A stretch of DNA of 11,689 nucleotides from assembly GCA_023432885.1 (NCBI GenBank), contig JAEZEU010000179.1, forward strand, positions 1-11,689, read 5' to 3'. Shown piece by piece: positions 1-5,981 of this stretch. A program made the position numbers and the translations under genes. Below the pieces are notes generated by a model. The model had not been told where the DNA came from and did not search any database. It saw only the letters and a program-made list of their open reading frames with translations. The stretch's first letter is position 1; every line of letters begins with the position of its first letter. This DNA is from Pseudomonadota bacterium (GTDB taxonomy: Bacteria; Pseudomonadota; Alphaproteobacteria; Rhizobiales; Xanthobacteraceae).

Positions 1-317
1 GTCGCCAGCGCCAGCAGGCCGATGGTGAGCGGATAGGCGCTCATGTGCTGGATCAGCTGACGCGACACCAGCGCGCCGAGCGAGATGCCGAGCAGCAACA
101 GTATGGCCTGGGTCAATACCGGCGGCAGCGCCAGCCGTCGCCCCGCAATGGCGGCGCCGCCGACCGCTATCATCGCGCCCGATATCAACCCGCCCGGCAA
201 ATGGGCCCACATGAACAGGAGGCCGCCGGCGCTGCCGATCGCGAGTGTCTCCAGCACACGAAACATCTCGTCGCGGTCGGGCAGGGCGGGAATCTTCGAA
301 GCGGGGATCAGGGACAC
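1..317 (-). CDS. AbrB-family membrane protein, N-terminal part (cut by left edge)
   Basis: The minus strand reads into the window edge with no stop, so only about the first 105 codons are present. The product is hydrophobic, with segments such as LETLAIGSAGGLLFMWA and QAILLLLGISLGALVS. The pattern of a small-residue helix, then LPGGLISGAMIAVGGAAIAG, then LPP and LLLGISLG is typical of the first repeat of the membrane AbrB family (formerly called ammonia monooxygenase / AidB regulator, Pfam AbrB). These are putative inner-membrane transporters or regulators of unknown substrate. The start is uncertain. A GTG at 317 keeps a plausible coding prefix (PALPDRDEMFR) and follows an in-frame stop two codons upstream. 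An ATG at 266 would remove 17 residues. Neither has a strong ribosome binding site. The gene is divergent from the secreted protein at 785. Confidence 0.8.
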   Translation of the reverse strand, partial: MSLIPASKIPALPDRDEMFRVLETLAIGSAGGLLFMWAHLPGGLISGAMIAVGGAAIAGRRLALPPVLTQAILLLLGISLGALVSRQLIQHMSAYPLTIGLLALA

Positions 318-784
318 GGCGCTTTATGGCAAATCCGCATCTCGGCGACAAATGCGCCAATGCGGTGCAGCAATGCCGCCTCTCTCCGCCGGGAAGGACG
401 AGGGCGTTCAAGGACGAGCTTGATTTGCCGGGAACGCCGGCTGCGACCAAGCCAGTTCGCCGCCGCAGTAAGAGGCGCGGATCACGCGGCGCTCGGCATT
501 CGCCCGCTGTCGATTATTTTGATTGTTTGAAAAAACGCAGACCGCGTTTCAATCGGCTTATCTTGTATTTTTATCGTAGAATATGCAGAACTGACGAATA
601 ATTATCGTTATGTTCGTTTATCGTTCTTGCATTTTTCCACATTTCATCGGAATTATGAACACCGGATGAACAGCCGGCCTTCGCTGCGAATTATATTTTC
701 GATGCCCGGATCAGCCGCGCGTTGTCGCATCCTCCAGTTGCGCTACGCTGCAGCCCTCCAGCCAATTCCCAAGGAGGACCCATT
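318..784. other. Long divergent intergenic spacer, AT-rich in its second half
   Basis: About 467 bases lie between the divergent genes at 317 and 785. The part up to about 500 is GC-rich and shows only shadow reading frames. From about 510 to 700 the composition turns AT-rich. That part holds TTATCGT three times (571-577, 602-608, 618-624), a related TTATCTT at 558-564, an inverted repeat at 533-549 (AAACGC, 5-base loop, GCGTTT), and TTTTCCACA at 633-641. No promoter with both boxes convinced me, although an upstream regulatory region for the gene at 785 is expected here. Confidence 0.6.
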
Positions 785-1258
785 ATGAATATTCACACCA
801 AACTGTTTTGCGCCGCTGCGCTCACCGGCTTCGCCTTCGCCACCGCCTCACCGGCGCAAGCGCTGACCTCGCAGGAATGCAGCGCCAAGTACCAGGCCGC
901 CAAGAAAGACGGGACGCTCGGCGGCCAGAAGTGGAACGACTTCCGAAAGACCCAGTGCGGTCCTGACGCCACGCCTGCTCCAGCCGCGGCGGCAACTCCG
1001 GCTGCGCCTAAGGAAGCAACCAAGCAGGCCAAGAAAGAGGCCGCGCCTGCGCCTGCTGCGCCCGCCGGACCCGCGGTATTCCCGAACGCGGTCGATCCGA
1101 AGTACTCCAAAGAGAGCGAAGGCAAGGCGCGCATGCACACCTGCGTCGATCAGTACAACGCCAACAAGGCCACCAATGCCAATGGCGGCTTGAAGTGGAT
1201 CCAGAAGGGCGGCGGCTATTACAGCGAATGCGCCAAGAAGCTGAAGGGCGCGGCGTAA
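785..1258 (+). CDS. Secreted protein with two repeated two-cysteine motifs
   Basis: This 157-residue protein is of unknown function. I chose the ATG at 785 because a strong AGGAGG ribosome binding site lies just upstream and because a signal peptide begins exactly there: MNIHTK, a hydrophobic core, then a likely cleavage after SPAQA (residue 26). The reading frame is open further upstream (to 722), but that part does not look coding. The mature protein has an N-terminal motif (Cys32 to Cys58), a low-complexity Ala/Pro/Lys linker (about residues 60-100), and a C-terminal motif (Cys120 to Cys149). Both motifs share the spacing C-x3-Y-x-A-x-K, then GG-x-KW, then a closing C, so the protein is an internal duplication. 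Each motif probably forms one disulfide in the periplasm. It recalls short Cys-pair repeat proteins such as PsiF, but I do not claim membership. It looks like a single-gene transcript. Confidence 0.85.
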   Translation: MNIHTKLFCAAALTGFAFATASPAQALTSQECSAKYQAAKKDGTLGGQKWNDFRKTQCGPDATPAPAAAATPAAPKEATKQAKKEAAPAPAAPAGPAVFPNAVDPKYSKESEGKARMHTCVDQYNANKATNANGGLKWIQKGGGYYSECAKKLKGAA

Positions 1259-1307
1259 ATCGTCGTTCAATGAAACACGCGGCCGTCGTTGTCGCCGGCC
1301 GCGGTTC

Positions 1308-1880
1308 TCATTTTTGGTCTTCCACCACTTTGCCGGCCGCCTTCGCCACCAGCTGTGCGCGCCGCCGCGGGCCCCGCTCGAGATAAAGCAGGCTCTGGCC
1401 GAAGATGAAGCTGTAGAACAGAAAGGCCTGGGCTTCGGCCTCCTCTGCCGCGAGCCCCGTGGCGCGATAGAGCTGTCCGACATTCTTCAGGCGCGCGGCA
1501 TCGACGCCGGCAACCGCGCTTGCGGCTTTCTCGTCGGTGCGCGCCCACTGCCGGATCGCCAGCTCGATTGCCATCGCGTCGGTGTTCATCCGCTCCGAAT
1601 AGAGCTTGATCAGCGCGCGCAGCCGTTCGCGCGCGCTGACGCCGTCGAGGCTGGTTTGCGCCTCGATCGCCGCGATGCGTCCGGCGCTCCAGCTTGCGAG
1701 CATCGTGTCCAGCAGCGCCGCTCGATCGCGGAAGCGCCGGTAGAAGCCGCCCTTGGTGACGCCGAGATTCTTGGCGAGCACTTCGACCCGCACGCCCTCC
1801 GCGCCCGAACGGGCCAGCTCGGAGAAAGCAGCCGCGATCCAGACCTCGGCTCGCGCGTCGTTTGGAGTGGCGATGGTCAA
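1308..1880 (-). CDS. TetR/AcrR-family transcriptional repressor
   Basis: The 190-residue product has a classic TetR DNA-binding domain at residues 10-55: a helix around AEVWIAAAFSELARSG, then a helix-turn-helix (VEVLAKNLGVTKGGFYRRF) with the family's G-x-FYxxF ending. The all-helical C-terminal half is the ligand-binding and dimer domain. The start is a TTG at 1880, preceded by GGGGAG at about 9 bases; no in-frame ATG lies near. The gene is divergent from two acyl-CoA thioesterase-like genes, and two palindromes lie between them (1901-1916 and 1936-1951). The expected role is a repressor of itself and of the thioesterase genes. Acyl-CoA or a related carboxylic acid is the plausible inducer, an inference from the neighbours only. 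Confidence 0.9.
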   Translation of the reverse strand: MTIATPNDARAEVWIAAAFSELARSGAEGVRVEVLAKNLGVTKGGFYRRFRDRAALLDTMLASWSAGRIAAIEAQTSLDGVSARERLRALIKLYSERMNTDAMAIELAIRQWARTDEKAASAVAGVDAARLKNVGQLYRATGLAAEEAEAQAFLFYSFIFGQSLLYLERGPRRRAQLVAKAAGKVVEDQK

Positions 1881-1900
1881 GCGGCCGCTCTCCCCAATGT

Positions 1901-1916
1901 GATACGGTGCCGTATT
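1901..1916. promoter_or_regulatory. Palindromic operator copy 1, probably for the TetR repressor
   Basis: GATACGGTGCCGTATT is a near-perfect inverted repeat (GATACG / CGTATT). It lies 20 bases upstream of the TetR start and nearly matches a second palindrome 35 bases away, centre to centre. It partly covers TTGCTA (1915-1920), a possible -35 box for the thioesterase genes. TetR-family repressors usually bind such palindromes in their divergent spacer. Confidence 0.75.
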
Positions 1917-1935
1917 GCTAACCCGGCAACCTCCT

Positions 1936-1951
1936 GATACGCTACCGTATC
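1936..1951. promoter_or_regulatory. Palindromic operator copy 2, probably for the TetR repressor
   Basis: GATACGCTACCGTATC is a perfect 6-base inverted repeat around a 4-base centre. It shares both half-sites with the copy at 1901-1916. It overlaps TACGCT (1938-1943), which lies 17 bases after TTGCTA and may be a weak -10 box. A repressor bound here would then block transcription of the thioesterase genes, which start at 1977. Confidence 0.78.
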
Positions 1952-1976
1952 AACAGTCGAAAGCAGGACAATTTCG

Positions 1977-2408
1977 ATGGAGGAGGAAGCCACCTATCGC
2001 GGCACGGTCTATCCGTGGCAATGCGATCACGTCGGGCACATGAACATCATGTGGTACGTCGGCAAGTTCGATGAAGCCAACTGGAATCTTTTCGCCCGGC
2101 TTGGGCTGACGCCGAGCTATTTGCGGCAGTCCGGCCGCGGCATGGCGGCCGTGCAGCAGAACATCGCCTACAAGCGCGAGCTGCTGGCCGGCGACATCGT
2201 CGAGATCAGGAGCCGTCTGCTAGAGCTGCGCGACAAATCGATCCGCTTCCTGCACGAAATGCGCAACGCCGAGGCCGGCGAGATCGCCGCGAGCTGCGAG
2301 ATCACCGGCGTGCACATGGACCGGGGGCTGCGCAAGTCGGCGCCGTTCGAAGATACGATCCGCAACACGGCGCAAAGGCATCTGGCGCCTGCGCCTGCGA
2401 TGGCGTGA
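1977..2408 (+). CDS. Acyl-CoA thioesterase, 4HBT/YbgC-like hotdog fold
   Basis: The 143-residue protein is a single hotdog domain. The stretch WQCDHVGHMNIMWYVGKFDEA matches the 4-hydroxybenzoyl-CoA thioesterase-type active-site loop and the start of the central helix, with Asp17 in the catalytic aspartate position. Such enzymes hydrolyse acyl-CoA to free acid and CoA in the cytoplasm; the acyl group cannot be read from the sequence. The ATG at 1977 has AGCAGGA about 10 bases upstream. The gene is only 7 bases from the next thioesterase, so the two are very likely co-transcribed. It is divergent from the TetR gene, and its promoter region carries both operator palindromes. Length is normal for the family. 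Confidence 0.88.
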   Translation: MEEEATYRGTVYPWQCDHVGHMNIMWYVGKFDEANWNLFARLGLTPSYLRQSGRGMAAVQQNIAYKRELLAGDIVEIRSRLLELRDKSIRFLHEMRNAEAGEIAASCEITGVHMDRGLRKSAPFEDTIRNTAQRHLAPAPAMA

Positions 2409-2415
2409 GACGATC

Positions 2416-2895
2416 ATGGCGCGCTTCGAGCCCAGGAATCCGGACTTTCGCCGCATCGCCACCGATACGTTCAGCCGGCAGCAGGCGATGCGCACGCTCG
2501 GCTTCTCCATCGCCCGCATGGAGCCGGGCGAGGTCGATCTGGCGATGGACTATTCGCCGGCGCTGACGCAACAGAACGGATTTGTGCACGCCGGCGTCAT
2601 CACCACCGGCCTCGATACCGCCTGCGGCATCGCCGCCTTCACGCTGATGCCGCCGGGCTCGGACATTCTGACGGTCGAGTTCAAGACCAATCTGCTGGCG
2701 CCCGCGAGCGGCACGCGTTTCATCTTCCGCGCCGAGGTCATCAAGCCCGGCCGCACGCTGACCGTCAGCGAGGCGCGCGCCTATGCGCATCGCGATGGCA
2801 GCGAGCATCTGATCGCGACCATGACCGGCACGCTGATGGCGATGCAACGACGCGAGCCGGCGAGCGCTTCTCGTCCGGCGTTGTCGCCGGCCTGA
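2416..2895 (+). CDS. PaaI-type hotdog thioesterase
   Basis: This 159-residue hotdog protein belongs to the PaaI/YigI-like branch. The motif NGFVHAGVITTGLDTACG (from about residue 54) corresponds to the family's HGG...D motif, with Asp67 as the likely catalytic acid. It is followed by the typical strand DILTVEFKTNLLAPA. The expected reaction is hydrolysis of acyl- or aryl-CoA thioesters in the cytoplasm. The start is an ATG 7 bases after the preceding stop, with only a weak GAGACG upstream, which suggests translational coupling. Two different hotdog subfamilies side by side under one TetR-type regulator suggest a shared acyl-CoA turnover pathway. The C-terminal tail, rich in Ser, Pro and Ala, is probably disordered. 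Confidence 0.87.
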   Translation: MARFEPRNPDFRRIATDTFSRQQAMRTLGFSIARMEPGEVDLAMDYSPALTQQNGFVHAGVITTGLDTACGIAAFTLMPPGSDILTVEFKTNLLAPASGTRFIFRAEVIKPGRTLTVSEARAYAHRDGSEHLIATMTGTLMAMQRREPASASRPALSPA

Positions 2896-3024
2896 GGGAG
2901 GCCCGGGCGTAACGTCGGGAACCATGCTTCCGCAGATGTTGCCGCAGTGCAGCTTTGTTTTCGGCCCATGGCGGCATCGGGAAAATTCTTCTAGTGTTCG
3001 GCGCGTGCAGCTGAGTTCTTCATC

Positions 3025-3813
3025 TTGATCCTCTCCATCACGCAAGGCGGGCTCGGCCTCGCCTCGGGCGCGCTGGTCGGCTTTTCGCTGGGCCTGATCG
3101 GCGGCGGCGGCTCGATCCTGGCGGTCCCGCTGATGGTCTATGTGGTCGGCGTACCCGAGCCGCATGTCGCGATCGGCACCAGTGCGATCGCGGTGGCGGC
3201 GAATGCGGCGATCAACCTGTCCAACCACGCCCGTGGCGGCACGGTGGTGTGGTCCGTTGCGCTTCCGTTCGCGGTGGCCGGCATCGCCGGCGCCTTCTCC
3301 GGGTCACTCCTCGGCAAGATGATCGACGGGCACAAGCTGCTCGCGCTGTTTTCGCTGGTGATGCTTGTCATCGCCGCGTTGATGCTGAAGAACCGCGCGC
3401 GCGTCGGCGTGCCCGACGTCACGATTAACAGGTCCAACCTGCCCGCCATTGCCGGTCTTGGCCTTGCCACCGGCGTGGCCTCCGGCTTCTTCGGCATTGG
3501 CGGAGGATTCTTGATCGTGCCGTCGCTGATGCTGGCGACGGGCATGCCGATCATGAACGCGATCAGCTCTTCGCTGGTCGCGGTGACTGCCTTCGGCATG
3601 ACCACGGCGGCGAGCTACGCCTGGTCGGGGCTGGTGTCATGGCGGCTGGCGGGGCTGTTCGTGGCCGGCGGTATCGCCGGCGGGCTGGTCGGCAGCCGCT
3701 CGGCAAAATCGCTGTCGGGGCGGCGCGGCGCGTTGAACATCGTATTCGCCATCGTCATTATTGTGGTGGCGATCTATATGCTGGTGCGTAACGTGGTCCC
3801 CTCCTGGGCGTAG
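3025..3813 (+). CDS. TauE/SafE-family membrane exporter
   Basis: The 262-residue, strongly hydrophobic protein has about seven or eight membrane segments and two repeats. Each repeat opens with the family signature: GLIGGGGSILAVPLM at residues 23-37 and GFFGIGGGFLIVPSLM at 155-170. TauE/SafE proteins export sulfite, sulfoacetate or related organic anions across the inner membrane; the substrate here is not determined. The start is taken as a TTG at 3025 with a weak GAG upstream. An in-frame TAG at 2992-2994 limits any extension and no ATG lies nearby. The next gene, a DsbA-like protein, begins 33 bases downstream on the same strand, so the pair may be one transcript. Confidence 0.88.
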   Translation: MILSITQGGLGLASGALVGFSLGLIGGGGSILAVPLMVYVVGVPEPHVAIGTSAIAVAANAAINLSNHARGGTVVWSVALPFAVAGIAGAFSGSLLGKMIDGHKLLALFSLVMLVIAALMLKNRARVGVPDVTINRSNLPAIAGLGLATGVASGFFGIGGGFLIVPSLMLATGMPIMNAISSSLVAVTAFGMTTAASYAWSGLVSWRLAGLFVAGGIAGGLVGSRSAKSLSGRRGALNIVFAIVIIVVAIYMLVRNVVPSWA

Positions 3814-3846
3814 AACAGGTCAGGGCATCTGGCAGCGAGACTGGAC

Positions 3847-4524
3847 ATGAATGACTTGAACGATTGCGTCGGCAGCAACCCGGCGTCCACCCGCCGCCGG
3901 GCGCTCGGCATGCTCGGGGCAGGCGCAGTCGCGCTTGTTGGACTCGCGGCACGGCCGTCACTGGCCCATGACAACCATGAAAACGTGCTGACCGAAGCGC
4001 TGGTCCTGCGCGACCCTGATGTCCCCGTGATCGGCAATCCCAAAGGGGATATCAGCATTGTCGAGTGGTTCGACTACAACTGCCCCTATTGCCGCAAGAT
4101 CGATCCCGAACTGCGCCAGGTGGTGCAGGACGACGGCAATGTTCGCCTTGTGCTGAAGGACTGGCCGATCCTCGGCGAGGTATCCAGGCTGTCGGCCCGG
4201 CTTGTGCTGGCTGCGAAATACCAGGACAAGTTCTTGCCGGCGCATGAGGCCCTGATCGGCGTCAGCTCGCGGCTGACGGAGCCGCGGGTACGAGAACTAC
4301 TCGCCGGCGCCGGCGTCGACATGGATCGCCTCGACAAGGACCTTGCGGCGAATGCCAAGGCGATCGACGCTCTGCTGGCGCGTAACAACGATCAGGCGCT
4401 CGCCTTCGAATTCCGCGGCACGCCGTCCTTCATCGTCGGCAAGTATCGCGTTCCCGGCGTATTGAGCATGGCGGAGTTCGAGCGCGTGATTGCCGACGCG
4501 CGCAAGGCGAAGATGGGCAGATGA
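3847..4524 (+). CDS. Tat-exported DsbA-family thiol:disulfide oxidoreductase
   Basis: The 225-residue protein starts with a twin-arginine signal (TRRRAL at residues 15-20), a hydrophobic stretch, and a likely cleavage after ARPSLA (residue 40). The mature part is a thioredoxin-fold DsbA-like domain. The active site is C79-P-Y-C82 after the strand ISIVEWFDYN, and the cis-proline loop is FRGTP with Thr192-Pro193. It is closest to the DsbA/Com1/BdbD-type group, which forms or rearranges disulfides in periplasmic proteins. The ATG at 3847 has only a weak ribosome binding site. The gene follows the TauE/SafE-like exporter by 33 bases and ends 14 bases before a strong hairpin. Confidence 0.9.
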   Translation: MNDLNDCVGSNPASTRRRALGMLGAGAVALVGLAARPSLAHDNHENVLTEALVLRDPDVPVIGNPKGDISIVEWFDYNCPYCRKIDPELRQVVQDDGNVRLVLKDWPILGEVSRLSARLVLAAKYQDKFLPAHEALIGVSSRLTEPRVRELLAGAGVDMDRLDKDLAANAKAIDALLARNNDQALAFEFRGTPSFIVGKYRVPGVLSMAEFERVIADARKAKMGR

Positions 4525-4538
4525 TCACTTGAAGGCAA

Positions 4539-4566
4539 AGGCGCTCTCGCCTTCACGAGAGCGCCT
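4539..4566. terminator. Perfect hairpin, probably a bidirectional terminator
   Basis: An 11-base perfect stem (AGGCGCTCTCG / CGAGAGCGCCT) closes a 6-base loop (CCTTCA). It lies between two converging genes: 14 bases after the plus-strand DsbA-like stop and 22 bases after the minus-strand small membrane protein stop. There is no long T tract on either side, so termination strength is uncertain. Position and symmetry still fit a shared terminator. Confidence 0.75.
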
Positions 4567-4588
4567 CATGTTGTCAACGCGCGGGCAG

Positions 4589-4795
4589 TTACTTCGACGC
4601 GATCTTCGCCCATTCCTCGTGCGCGCGCGCCTTCAACGCCCGCAGATCGGCGGCTGCCACATCCCAATTGACGATGGTACGATTTGCCGTGGCAGTCTGG
4701 CCGCCGGCAACGCTCGACGTCTGCATGGAATCGTAGACATAGATGCCGCAAACCAGCAGCAGCGCGCCAAGTATCATTCCGAAAAAGGTTCGCAT
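4589..4795 (-). CDS. Small single-pass membrane protein, 68 residues
   Basis: The start is well supported: an ATG at 4795 preceded by a strong GGAGGAGGG. Residues 4-21 (FFGMILGALLLVCGIYVY) form one membrane helix. It is followed by about 45 residues including NWDVAAADLRALKARAHEEWAKIASK, which is probably a soluble helix on the periplasmic side. I do not recognise a named family. It resembles small proteins that I believe are common in Bradyrhizobium, but function is unknown. It is the last gene of the minus-strand run that includes the alpha/beta hydrolase 91 bases upstream, and a hairpin follows its stop. Confidence 0.82.
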   Translation of the reverse strand: MRTFFGMILGALLLVCGIYVYDSMQTSSVAGGQTATANRTIVNWDVAAADLRALKARAHEEWAKIASK

Positions 4796-4848
4796 GACCC
4801 TCCTCCTGTCGGCAACCTAACGAGAGAGGTGGTGTGATGGTTCCGCTT

Positions 4849-4886
4849 TGCGATCAAAGCAGGGTCGTTCTGCGATCAAACAGGGT
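4849..4886. repeat. Tandem imperfect direct repeat, 22-base period
   Basis: TGCGATCAAAGCAGGGT (4849-4865) is followed by TGCGATCAAACAGGGT (4871-4886), identical except for one missing G. The second copy abuts the stop codon of the alpha/beta hydrolase gene. It lies in the 91-base gap before the small membrane protein. It could be a recent local duplication or a pair of protein-binding sites. Confidence 0.7.
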
Positions 4887-5957
4887 TCATTTGCCGTTCA
4901 TCCACGCCAGCATCGCCATATTCATTTCGCGTGGATAGGTGTGGCTCAGATCATCGATCTCGCGATAGGTGACGGCGGCGCCGGCGGCCGACAGCGCTTG
5001 CTGCGTCTGGCGCGCCACCTGCACCGGAAACATCCAGTCGAGCTTGCCGTGCACGATGTGGATGGGGAGGCCCTGCAGGCGATCCGCGTCCGCCATCTCC
5101 GCCATCAGCGGATGGAAGGTGGCGGACACCGGCGCGAGATGCGTGAACGGCGAGGCCGCATCGAGGCCGCTGACATAGCAGAACGTGCCGCCGTCACTCA
5201 TGCCGGTCATCAGCATGCGTGCAGGATCGACGTTCCAGCGCGCACGCACGTCTGCAAGGATGCGCCAGAGATTTGGCGAGTCGCTGTCCTCGCCCATCAA
5301 TGCCCAGGTGGGGCCGGTCGCGGTCGGCGCGATCAGGATGGCGCCAAGACTGCGCGCCTCGCGCAGCCAGCTCCACAAAAAGCCGCGGCCGTTGCCGCTG
5401 CCGCCATGCAGCGCCATCACCAGCGGCCAGCGCCGGTCCGGTGAATAATATTCCGGCACATACATCGAATAGCCGCCGCGGCTGCCGGGCCCGTTCCCGA
5501 CATGGATGATGCCGGTATTTTCATTCGCGGCTTTCGCCAACTGCTCCGCAAGCGCCGCGTCTTCGCGCAAGGACGGCTCGGTGAAGAACTCGCTGACAGG
5601 CGGCAATCTGTCCGTGAGGGGATAGACCGCTTCCTGCGCCCGCGCCGAATGGCGCAGCGCCCGAAACACCGAAACCAGATCGCCATGGCCGTTCTGGACT
5701 GCGCGCAAGCCGTCGAACGCGGCAAGCGCCGCGTCGCTGGCGGCCTCGAGCGGAGCCCTGACGCTGGAAAACTCCTCCGGCCACTGCATCATCCGCCCGC
5801 GCACGGCCCGCAGAGCCTGGTCGGGTTCACCAGCGGCCTGCATGACGCTGCCGAAGGCAGGAGGATGAAGATGGCGGGCGATGAAGCCGAGCGCTTCCAG
5901 CGATTGCAACAGCGGCGGCAGCACGGCCACGATGTCGTCCACCACGGCCTCGCTCAT
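4887..5957 (-). CDS. Alpha/beta hydrolase (phospholipase/carboxylesterase-like) with N-terminal extension
   Basis: The preferred product, from the ATG at 5957, has 356 residues; a TTG at 5969 would add four. About 135 N-terminal residues are mostly helical and not recognised. The C-terminal catalytic domain has the oxyanion motif HGGSGNGRG (His184-Gly-Gly), the nucleophile elbow GMSDGG with Ser254, the acid in HGKLDWMFPV (Asp307), and the histidine in DLSHTYP (His339). The complete triad suggests an active serine esterase or phospholipase-type enzyme. No signal peptide is visible, so it is probably cytoplasmic. The start has GGGGCGAG close upstream and lies 24 bases after the stop of the HtrA-like gene on the same strand, so the two are very probably co-transcribed. 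The substrate is unknown. Confidence 0.87.
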   Translation of the reverse strand: MSEAVVDDIVAVLPPLLQSLEALGFIARHLHPPAFGSVMQAAGEPDQALRAVRGRMMQWPEEFSSVRAPLEAASDAALAAFDGLRAVQNGHGDLVSVFRALRHSARAQEAVYPLTDRLPPVSEFFTEPSLREDAALAEQLAKAANENTGIIHVGNGPGSRGGYSMYVPEYYSPDRRWPLVMALHGGSGNGRGFLWSWLREARSLGAILIAPTATGPTWALMGEDSDSPNLWRILADVRARWNVDPARMLMTGMSDGGTFCYVSGLDAASPFTHLAPVSATFHPLMAEMADADRLQGLPIHIVHGKLDWMFPVQVARQTQQALSAAGAAVTYREIDDLSHTYPREMNMAMLAWMNGK

Positions 5958-5981
5958 CGCTCGCCCCAATCTCTCAACGCC

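Noticed and set aside
45..601. Several overlapping plus-strand frames at the left edge
   Set aside because: They are antisense to the AbrB-like membrane protein or lie in the spacer, without ribosome binding sites or recognisable domains.
633..641. TTTTCCACA read as part of a replication origin
   Set aside because: A single imperfect DnaA-box-like site with no origin-linked genes nearby is not enough. It is kept only as part of the AT-rich island observation.
848..1483. Long minus-strand open frame over the secreted protein and the TetR gene's end
   Set aside because: Its translation is Arg/Gly-rich and antisense to a gene with a clear signal peptide and ribosome binding site. It is a GC-rich shadow.
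2302..3228. 308-codon minus-strand open frame across both thioesterases and the exporter start
   Set aside because: Composition is dominated by Arg, Asp, His and Ala with no domain. It overlaps three well-supported plus-strand genes.
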